Below, in pieces: positions 16,515 through 22,693 of a stretch of DNA of 24,470 nt. How positions within the stretch are numbered: position 1 is the stretch's first letter; each line of letters begins with the position of its first letter. The notes below the pieces were generated by a model, which was given only the letters and a program-made list of their open reading frames with translations, was not told the DNA's origin and did not search any database. The position numbers were made by a program, and so were the translations under genes. The stretch comes from an uncultured Muribaculaceae bacterium. Lineage in GTDB: Bacteria; Bacteroidota; Bacteroidia; Bacteroidales; Muribaculaceae. The stretch is taken from positions 1 to 24,470 of the forward strand of contig CAJTYD010000050.1 of NCBI GenBank assembly GCA_910583775.1. The letters run 5' to 3'.

Positions 16515-17483
16515 ATGAAACGTAATATATATTACATATATAATCCGGAAACCGATAATTTCGAGCGGGTCTTTCCATCCTTCAAGTCGCGTTTGCGCAG
16601 CTTAGGACGCATCGCGGGGCTCTCGCTGATTTTTGGTCTGGCCATCTATTTCATAATCTTTTACGCTTTCGAGGCGCCAACGGAAAAGAATCTCCGCAAG
16701 GAAAACGCGGTTTTGAAAAGCCAGTATAATATACTTAACCGCCGTCTTGACAATTCGCTGAAGGTGATGTCGAACATCCAGAACCGCGACGATAATTTCT
16801 ATCGCGTGATGATGCAGATGGAGCCTCTTGGAAACGGGCGCCGTCTTGCGGGCCTCGACAACGAGAAACGTTACCGGGATCTTCGAAATATTTCCGACGA
16901 GGGTCTGGTGAAGGTCCTTGCCCAGCGTCTCGACCTCTTCGAGCGTCAGCTTTACGCCCAGTCGCTTTCGTTTGACGAATTGCGTAAGGCCGCTTCCGAC
17001 CAGAAGGACAAACTCGCCCATATTCCGTCGGTAATCCCTATTAATATAAAGGATTTCACAATGTCGTCGGGTTACGGCATCCGGCGTGACCCTATCTACG
17101 GTTCCTCCAAGTTCCATGAGGGTCTTGACTTCGCGGCAAGAACTGGTACGCCGGTCTTCGCAACTGCCGAAGGCACTGTCGCCGTAGCCGAGCGTACCGG
17201 CGGATATGGGAACTGCGTGGATATCTCCCACGGATTCAATTATCTTACAAGATATGCCCATCTGAGCGAGATTCTCGTCAAGGCGGGGCAGAAGGTGAAA
17301 CGCGGCGAGATGATCGGAAGGGTAGGTTCGACGGGTAAGTCGACTGGGCCGCACCTCCATTATGAGGTCCGTTTCAAGAACGAGCCGCAGAATCCCGTGA
17401 ACTATTATTTTATGGACCTTACGCCTGAAGAATATGCCGAGATGATTCAGCTCGCCGAGAATGCGGGCCACGTTATGGACTAA
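16515..17483 (+). CDS. Membrane-anchored M23-family peptidoglycan endopeptidase
   Basis: 322 residues. It has a short cytoplasmic N-terminus, one membrane segment (about 33-52), a coiled coil (about 55-85), then a LytM/M23 domain (about 185-295). The metal-binding residues are present: His201 and Asp205 in HEGLDF, and HLH at 280-282 (GPHLHYE). It is therefore predicted to be an active zinc peptidase that cuts peptide cross-links in the periplasm, with a possible role in cell division or elongation. It diverges from alaS and is followed 37 bases later by a MerR-type gene, probably in one transcript. Confidence 0.92.
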   Translation: MKRNIYYIYNPETDNFERVFPSFKSRLRSLGRIAGLSLIFGLAIYFIIFYAFEAPTEKNLRKENAVLKSQYNILNRRLDNSLKVMSNIQNRDDNFYRVMMQMEPLGNGRRLAGLDNEKRYRDLRNISDEGLVKVLAQRLDLFERQLYAQSLSFDELRKAASDQKDKLAHIPSVIPINIKDFTMSSGYGIRRDPIYGSSKFHEGLDFAARTGTPVFATAEGTVAVAERTGGYGNCVDISHGFNYLTRYAHLSEILVKAGQKVKRGEMIGRVGSTGKSTGPHLHYEVRFKNEPQNPVNYYFMDLTPEEYAEMIQLAENAGHVMD

Positions 17484-17520
17484 AATTCCACACCTTTTGT
17501 GAGGATTTAATTTCTTTGTT

Positions 17521-17859
17521 ATGGCTGACGAACTTGAAAAGAAATACTATAAGATAAAGGATGTTGCCGAGCTTCTCGACGTCAATGCCTCGACACTGCG
17601 GTATTGGGAAAAGGAATTTCCCGAATGCGCTCCGCGGCGCAGCGCCACCAACATCCGTTACTACGACGCTAAGTCGATAGAGCTCCTGCGGATCATCAGA
17701 TACCTTCTTAAAGACAAGGGCCTGAAGATCGAGGCTGCCAAAGAGCAGCTGAAATCCAACCGGAAAAACGTCTCGCGAAAGATAGAGGTGCTTGAACGTC
17801 TGGAGGATGTACGCAATCAGCTCGATGGAATCCTCTCTTCCCTCAATAAACGGAGATAG
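17521..17859 (+). CDS. MerR-family transcriptional regulator
   Basis: 112 residues: an N-terminal winged helix-turn-helix (KKYYKIKDVAELLDVNASTL then RYWEKEFPECAPRRS) with the typical RYYDAKSIELLRIIRYLL second half, and a short C-terminal helix for dimerisation. There is no effector-binding domain and no cysteine cluster for metals, so the signal is unknown. Short stand-alone MerR proteins next to an M23 peptidase are common in Bacteroidetes. It marks the right end of the GC-richer block (53% G+C by hand count in 17641-17700). Confidence 0.9.
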   Translation: MADELEKKYYKIKDVAELLDVNASTLRYWEKEFPECAPRRSATNIRYYDAKSIELLRIIRYLLKDKGLKIEAAKEQLKSNRKNVSRKIEVLERLEDVRNQLDGILSSLNKRR

Positions 17860-18021
17860 CCGTTGTGGCGCAATTTAATTCCAAATAAATTTATAACATA
17901 ATTAATTATATAACTGACTCATTATGGACACTAATGTCCGAATTTATTTAATTTTACGCCGTTCATTATTTAGTGGACAGTAGTAAAATCGTAAATTATG
18001 TTGTTGGCAAATGAAATTTGA

Positions 18022-18042
18022 AATCTTATAGGAATCTTATAG
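18022..18042 (+). promoter_or_regulatory. Direct repeat AATCTTATAG, possible activator site
   Basis: AATCTTATAG occurs at 18022-18031 and 18033-18042, a perfect 10-bp direct repeat with an 11-bp period (about one helical turn). It lies 34 bases upstream of the putative -33 box of the peptide gene, a position typical for an activator. A partial copy (AATCTTAT) occurs at about 18527, upstream of the radical SAM gene. Confidence 0.45.
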
Positions 18043-18076
18043 ATGTTTTTAAACATAATGTTATTGAGGGAAAATA

Positions 18077-18107
18077 TTTGTTATTTTTTTGAAAAAATAT
18101 TAATTTG
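18077..18107 (+). promoter_or_regulatory. Putative promoter of the peptide precursor gene
   Basis: TTTG (18077-18080), 19 bp, then TTAATTTG (18100-18107), which is one mismatch from TAnnTTTG. Transcription would start near 18114, giving a very short leader before the ATG at 18131. Confidence 0.45.
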
Positions 18108-18130
18108 CGCGAAATTTAAAATATATTGCA

Positions 18131-18376
18131 ATGATGAATAATAATTTTACAATGGATGAGTTAAATGAACTTGAGATGGTTGAAGTTAAAGGTGGTGTAA
18201 GTTCCACACCGGCAGGGCAGAACCAATGTGTCAATAACTCGATTGGATGTGGTGCGGGGAGTGTTCCTCAGACGGCGTGTGTAAATGCGATAGAAGGATG
18301 TTCTACTGTTGTTACGCCTCCTTCTGTACAGACAAGTACTGAGTGCGCTACTCAATATCAATGTAATAATTGCTGA
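18131..18376 (+). CDS. GG-leader Cys-rich RiPP precursor peptide
   Basis: 81 residues. Residues 1-22 form a leader ending ELNELEMVEVKGG, the form of double-glycine leaders in Bacteroidales natural-product precursors. The predicted core (23-81) has seven Cys (33, 40, 50, 57, 72, 78, 81) and ends in Cys. Two near repeats, CVNNSIGC (33-40) and CVNAIEGC (50-57), are 17 residues apart; the remaining Cys form CX5CX2C at the C-terminus. The core has no Lys, Arg, His, Asp, Leu, Met, Phe or Trp, and only two acidic residues, so it is nearly uncharged. A start at the second Met (18134) is equally possible. The radical SAM gene 185 bases downstream is the presumed modifying enzyme. I infer a Cys-linked (for example thioether) product; the chemistry is not shown. 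Confidence 0.8.
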   Translation: MMNNNFTMDELNELEMVEVKGGVSSTPAGQNQCVNNSIGCGAGSVPQTACVNAIEGCSTVVTPPSVQTSTECATQYQCNNC

Positions 18377-18561
18377 AAAAGTTATATTTAGGATTAGATG
18401 AGTTGTGCCTTTCAGGAATATTTTTCTATATTTGCTTTGTCTGATCTTTTGGATTTTCCCTAATAAAGTATTATGTTTTAGCACATGTCTCTTGAATATG
18501 TGTTTATCTATAATACTGTTTTAAATCTTATTTGACCACATAGATTTTTGATCGCATAAAA

Positions 18562-19851
18562 ATGTTATTGATGAAAGCAAGTAGGTATAATATTATTTTG
18601 CGTGATTCCGGTTTTTCCTATTGGTATAATAGTTTGTCAAATCGTTTTTTCAGATTATCAGAATCCGTTTGTGATAAATTGGAGAGAAATATTGCCAGTT
18701 CAGATGATATAGAAAGTTTTCCCCAATCTTTTTATGAAAAGCTTGTTGATTTTGGTTTTATTATAGATGACAAAATTGATGAGCTTGAAAAAGTCCGTGA
18801 GAAAAATGAAAGTGCGATTCGTTCGAAAGATTATTTTCTTGTGATTCTTCCAACTTTGGATTGCAATTTTAAATGTTGGTATTGTATTCAAGATCATATA
18901 GTTTCGAAAATGAGTTTTAATACTCTTGAGAAGCTAAAGAACCATATTAAATATATGTTAAGTGATTGCAAGATCACTTCTCTCAGTATAGAATGGTTTG
19001 GCGGTGAACCTTTTATGTATTTTGATGACATTATTTCCCCGTTAAGTGAATTTGCAATTAAAAATTGTAAGGAATATGGTGTACCTTTTAGGAATAGTGC
19101 GACAACAAATGCTTTTTATTTAAATGATACTGTCATAGAGAAATTAGATTTTTTAGAGTTTAAAAATTTTCAGATAACACTTGATGGTTCTAAAGAGTTC
19201 CATGATAAGGTTAAATTTCAACATGGAATTGCATCAAGTTTTGATTATGTATTAAAGAATATTGACAGGATGCTTAAAGTTAGTCCACAAATTTCTGTTA
19301 CACTTCGGATTAATTATACCCATAATAATCTTAATGAAAAAATAGTTGAAGAAGTAAAGAATTTAATTTCCGAGCTCAATAGAAATCGAATTACAATTGC
19401 TCCAAGAAAAGTTTGGCAAGAGAAGCCTGACAAGAGTTTTATGTCAAAGGTAAGAAATATTCTCGATTTATTCAATAAAGCCGGTTTTAATGTAGAAAGA
19501 TCAAATCATGTTACATCTTTTATTCCGTGTTATGCAAATAAGGAGTTCTATAATGCAATTAATTTTAATGGACATGTTGTTAAGTGTACTGCTTGCAATG
19601 ATTTATACGATCCTGATCCCAAAGGTATTTTGATGTCTGATGGTAGAATTGTTTGGAAAGATAATTTTGACCGAAAATATCAGAACAAATCCTTTGAAAA
19701 TGACCGATGTCTTTCTTGTAAAAAGTTACCGGCTTGTATGAGCCAGTGCCCAAGGAATTATATTGAAGGAAGGAGAGGGTGTAAGTATGATTTTACTGAC
19801 AATTCATTCGAAGATGATCTTTTTGATTTAATGAAAAATTCTTATAGCTGA
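18562..19851 (+). CDS. Radical SAM/SPASM peptide maturase
   Basis: 429 residues; the ATG at 18571 (MKASRYN) fits related proteins well and may be the true start. The SAM cluster is CX3CX2C at Cys101, 105 and 108, followed by the GGEP motif (147-150). The C-terminal SPASM cysteines match the consensus exactly: C323-X13-G337-X4-C342, then C383-X2-C386-X5-C392-X3-C396, then C407, giving two auxiliary 4Fe-4S clusters. The N-terminal 90 residues (YNIILRDSGFSYWYNSLSN onward) resemble the leader-binding type N-terminus common in these maturases. The third Cys is followed by IQ rather than the common Tyr/Phe-Glu. The gene is very AT-rich (25% G+C by hand count in 18901-18960), suggesting transfer. 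Predicted role: SAM-dependent cross-linking or epimerisation of the adjacent peptide. Confidence 0.92.
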   Translation: MLLMKASRYNIILRDSGFSYWYNSLSNRFFRLSESVCDKLERNIASSDDIESFPQSFYEKLVDFGFIIDDKIDELEKVREKNESAIRSKDYFLVILPTLDCNFKCWYCIQDHIVSKMSFNTLEKLKNHIKYMLSDCKITSLSIEWFGGEPFMYFDDIISPLSEFAIKNCKEYGVPFRNSATTNAFYLNDTVIEKLDFLEFKNFQITLDGSKEFHDKVKFQHGIASSFDYVLKNIDRMLKVSPQISVTLRINYTHNNLNEKIVEEVKNLISELNRNRITIAPRKVWQEKPDKSFMSKVRNILDLFNKAGFNVERSNHVTSFIPCYANKEFYNAINFNGHVVKCTACNDLYDPDPKGILMSDGRIVWKDNFDRKYQNKSFENDRCLSCKKLPACMSQCPRNYIEGRRGCKYDFTDNSFEDDLFDLMKNSYS

Positions 19852-20135
19852 GCCTTTCAGTAGCATCTGCTTTTTAGGAATGAGATTTTTGGGTATTAAC
19901 TTTATTGCTGTTAAACTGTGTTTTAAGTAAAGTCTTTTAGGACAAATGTAAATATAAATGATAATTGTAATTTCATTTAAATAGGGATTTATATTATAAA
20001 ATCAGAAGTATATTTATATATATGTCTTGATTTACAGCCATTTCCCATTGAAGCCTTGATGAGAAACGCTCAATTTTTCTTTTATTTAAGTGACATTCTT
20101 ATTAATTGTTGATTGCTGACTTAATTATTTTAATT

Positions 20136-22241
20136 ATGAGTTATATTATATCAGGTTCTAAGTTGATGGTTGCATTCCTTTTAATGGGAACAGGTAGTTT
20201 TTGTGCTTTTTCGCAGACCGAGACAAGTAAAGATTCGATCAAAAAAAATGATCTGAAGGAAGTCGTGGTTAAGGGAAAAAAGATCCGACACGATGGTATG
20301 AAGGATATTTTATTACTTGGGAAAGACAACCGCAATTTCGGCTCGAACGCACTCGATGCCATCAGTTCGCTTCCACTTTTTAAAACGACTGTCGGAGAAA
20401 AAAGCCTTTCTACTCTTGAAGGCCAGAATGTTTTCATTCTGATAAACGGTATTCCCTCGGATGGTAATGGCCTACGTTCCTATCAGGGAGACGAGATAGC
20501 TAAAGTAGAGTTTTTTCAGATCGCGCCTCCCGAATATATGATTTATACAAAAGGGGCGGTGGTGAATATCATTATCAAACGCCCTAAGAAACGGATGTAT
20601 TCAGCCTACTTGAATTCCGTTGACGATCCTATCGACTTTTATAGTGGAGATGCTATAAACCTGACGTATGCCGATTCATTGAATCAGGTAAAGGTCAACT
20701 ATAATCTCGCCGTTCAGGATAAGAAGATGAATACTTCGTCTAATAATATAGATTATCAGGACGGAAGTTATTCAGGATATAGATCCACCGATTACAGGAG
20801 CATCGGAAACTCGCATACTCTATCGGCTTCCTATCAGCGCTTTCAGGGAAAGCATCTCTTCAACGTGGAGGCTGCTTATTCATGGACTCCATATTCCAGA
20901 AGCCTCACCCGTGGTCTGGCTACCTATCGAGATCCTTCGGGAAAAGAATATTCAGGGGAGGGCGGCAGCTATCTCCTCAATAAAAACAGGCGTGGATATA
21001 TCAATCTCTACTATGCATATAGTTTTGACTATTCAAGCAAATTTGCCATCAATGTCGTAAACACATGGGGACATGCGGTATCCAGAAACAATATCTGGCG
21101 TAATTACCACGACCATCCCGGATTAGACTACAATATCGACAATAACATCGACAATCATACCTATTCCCTTGGCGCCTCGGCATATTATTATAGATTCTTG
21201 TTTAAGGGCCTTTTCAGCGCAGGGATGAACTGGATGTACAGTCGTCTTAATCAAAAGGATTCAGGAATCGAAACAATCCCGGAGACAAACAGCGGAAGAT
21301 TATATGCCGGCTGGCAGCGTACATGGGGATTTTTCAGCTTTATGCCAAGCATAGGTATGGATGTCTATCTGAGCAAAGACCAAATCGGCAAGCAAAGCTA
21401 TACCATTCCTTTTGTCCAGATATCATTGCGGGCCACAGGAAAAGGACGATTTAGTGGATTTGTCTCTAATTTATCTTTAAGAATGTCGCATACCACTCCC
21501 GCGACATCCTCTCTTGCACTGAATACTACCAACATCACTGACAAGTTGGTTTCAATAGGCAATCCCGATCTTAAAAGGAGTGTCTGGACATCTGCCTCAT
21601 TGAATCTCAGATATGTCTTTCATAATAATTCTGTTCTTTCATTGAATTACGGACCAACTTTCAAAAGGCATTCCATAGCTCCGGTCTTATTTCAGAGAGA
21701 AGGCATCACCTATATTCAGAATCAGAATATTTCCAACACTATGGAAAATACAGTCTCACTCTATTCGGATATCAAACTGCTGAGATGGCTGTCGGTAAGT
21801 CCGTCTGTGGGTTATTCCCATATTAGCTTCAGGACGCCGACACAACATATCAATGACGGCCGATGGTCTTATTCGGCAGGAATAAACTTCAGTTTTAAAG
21901 GGTGGTATATGGCGGTGTTCTCAAACGTCCACCTGAAGAGTTACAATGGAGATTTCATAGACCGTGCCGCCGGGCAGCACGGCGCTTTAGTGAACTGGAA
22001 ATACAAGACGTTCTCTATCCAGGCGCGATACAATTATTATCATCATGCAGCCCTTAGCCGTAGCGCCGTTCTTGACAGGTTCAGATATCGTAATGTCGAA
22101 GACGGGAGACGCAACTCGCTGCTTTTTATAATTTCCTATTATTTTTCGCATGGCAAAGCCCGCAATCATGACAATAAGATACTTAATAATTATGACAGCA
22201 ATACCGGTCTGTCAGATTACAACACTGTAAAGACAAACTGA
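20136..22241 (+). CDS. TonB-receptor-like outer-membrane beta-barrel protein
   Basis: 701 residues from the ATG at 20136; in-frame TTG codons further upstream are less likely. A signal peptide precedes cleavage at about AFS-Q (26/27). A TonB-box-like LKEVVVKGKKI (40-50) and a plug domain (about 50-150) follow, including NVFILINGIPS and AVVNIIIKR. The rest is an aromatic-rich beta-barrel of alternating strands ending near SLLFIISYYFSHGK, plus a 25-residue polar tail. It resembles the outer-membrane beta-barrel family related to TonB-dependent receptors, without the N-terminal carboxypeptidase-like domain of SusC. It lies 284 bases after the maturase on the same strand, with intermediate composition (45% G+C by hand count in 21901-21960). 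It might export, import or confer immunity to the peptide. Confidence 0.85.
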   Translation: MSYIISGSKLMVAFLLMGTGSFCAFSQTETSKDSIKKNDLKEVVVKGKKIRHDGMKDILLLGKDNRNFGSNALDAISSLPLFKTTVGEKSLSTLEGQNVFILINGIPSDGNGLRSYQGDEIAKVEFFQIAPPEYMIYTKGAVVNIIIKRPKKRMYSAYLNSVDDPIDFYSGDAINLTYADSLNQVKVNYNLAVQDKKMNTSSNNIDYQDGSYSGYRSTDYRSIGNSHTLSASYQRFQGKHLFNVEAAYSWTPYSRSLTRGLATYRDPSGKEYSGEGGSYLLNKNRRGYINLYYAYSFDYSSKFAINVVNTWGHAVSRNNIWRNYHDHPGLDYNIDNNIDNHTYSLGASAYYYRFLFKGLFSAGMNWMYSRLNQKDSGIETIPETNSGRLYAGWQRTWGFFSFMPSIGMDVYLSKDQIGKQSYTIPFVQISLRATGKGRFSGFVSNLSLRMSHTTPATSSLALNTTNITDKLVSIGNPDLKRSVWTSASLNLRYVFHNNSVLSLNYGPTFKRHSIAPVLFQREGITYIQNQNISNTMENTVSLYSDIKLLRWLSVSPSVGYSHISFRTPTQHINDGRWSYSAGINFSFKGWYMAVFSNVHLKSYNGDFIDRAAGQHGALVNWKYKTFSIQARYNYYHHAALSRSAVLDRFRYRNVEDGRRNSLLFIISYYFSHGKARNHDNKILNNYDSNTGLSDYNTVKTN

Positions 22242-22352
22242 TATCTTTTTCTATCGGGCAGCATTGAGAGGTACTGGAGATGCAAACCTTTTTCCCCATA
22301 AGAGACGCGACTTTTGATGTTTTTGTATGGATAAGGCCGTGGATTAGCCCAC

Positions 22353-22385
22353 AAAAAAAGGGAGGGTGATTCTGGGCGCCCTCCC
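22353..22385 (-). terminator. Rho-independent terminator, minus strand
   Basis: On the minus strand, GGGAGGG (22385-22379) pairs with CCCTCCC (22366-22360) and is followed by T7 (22359-22353). The plus strand has no T-run after the hairpin, so it points toward the barrel gene. It lies beyond the AspT-type gene's own terminator, implying a separate minus-strand transcript. Confidence 0.7.
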
Positions 22386-22433
22386 CCAAACTAAACTCTC
22401 ATAAGATCTGAGATAGAAGTTTGTCATTAAGTT
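22353..22433 (-). ncRNA. Candidate minus-strand small RNA
   Basis: It is predicted from three elements in the correct order on the minus strand: a promoter-like pair upstream (22469-22439), about 80 bases of transcript, and a hairpin with arms GGGAGGG and CCCTCCC followed by seven T (22385-22353). No known RNA family is recognised. A 27-codon frame starting with ATG ACA AAC lies inside it but runs through the hairpin, so a leader peptide or the remnant of a deleted gene is an alternative. Confidence 0.4.
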
Positions 22434-22438
22434 CAAGG

Positions 22439-22469
22439 CTAATTTACGCAAACGTTTGCATAAATCAAA
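22439..22469 (-). promoter_or_regulatory. Promoter-like pair with embedded LacI-type palindrome
   Basis: On the minus strand TTTG (complement of 22466-22469) is followed by 19 bp and TAAATTAG (complement of 22439-22446), one mismatch from TAnnTTTG. The spacer contains the perfect 12-bp palindrome GCAAACGTTTGC (22448-22459), of the CG-centred form bound by LacI-family repressors. A repressor there would block the promoter. Confidence 0.5.
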
Positions 22470-22610
22470 TATTTTTAACATTATTTCGTATATAATTGTT
22501 ATTTGGCAGCATAATTGCATTTTGATCGAGGGTTTTCTGGCATTTTGCCAGTAATATCATGAAGCATTGAAGCTACCATAAAACTCGGTTCCTTAGTTCC
22601 TTAAACCATA

Positions 22611-22643
22611 AAAATAGCCGTGCGGAATCCGTACGGCTATTTT
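22611..22643. terminator. Bidirectional terminator after the AspT-type gene
   Basis: AAAATAGCCGT pairs with ACGGCTATTTT over 11 bp, extended inward by a G-T wobble and three more pairs to an AAT loop. The A-rich and T-rich flanks make it work in both directions. It lies about 50 bases beyond the stop of the minus-strand transporter gene. Confidence 0.85.
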
Positions 22644-22693
22644 AAATCTATTGAAGTTGTTAGTGATGCCAAATGAAGTCAGGCCGATACTTC

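Larger units (their letters stand above)
17860..18130. other. AT-rich upstream region of the peptide locus
   Basis: No gene is evident. The region has a weak GGACA/TGTCC hairpin (17926-17939) followed by T-rich sequence, which may end the MerR transcript. It also has a 7-bp inverted repeat ATTTTAC/GTAAAAT (17951-17957 and 17982-17988), a tight direct repeat (18022-18042), and a promoter-like pair (18077-18107). Base composition drops abruptly compared with the MerR gene. Confidence 0.6.
22242..22693. other. Intergenic region with hairpins and operator-like palindrome
   Basis: This 452-base gap separates convergent genes. It contains a minus-strand terminator-like hairpin (22353-22385), a promoter-like pair with an embedded palindrome (22439-22469), a small hairpin CTGGCA-TTT-TGCCAG (22537-22551), and a long bidirectional terminator (22611-22643). 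Open frames within it are shorter than about 70 codons and cross these elements, so I call no protein gene. Confidence 0.7.

Noticed and set aside
18398..18463. 21-codon frame (MSCAFQEYFS...) between the peptide and the maturase
   Set aside because: Considered as a second precursor, but it has no GG leader, only one Cys and no start signal. In AT-rich DNA such short frames arise by chance.
18161..18484. 107-codon minus-strand frame antisense to the peptide precursor, with a hydrophobic stretch
   Set aside because: It was considered as a toxin or immunity protein. The sequence is low in complexity, rich in Arg and Thr from antisense reading of the Cys/Ser codons, and has no promoter; the sense frame explains the region better.
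18407..19860. GCCTTTCAG found shortly after both the peptide (18407-18415) and the maturase (19852-19860) genes
   Set aside because: Nine bases shared at two sites within 1.5 kb may be chance; no hairpin or further similarity surrounds them.
22183..22389. 68-codon minus-strand frame overlapping the barrel gene 3' end
   Set aside because: It starts inside a terminator hairpin and runs antisense to the barrel gene; no supporting features.
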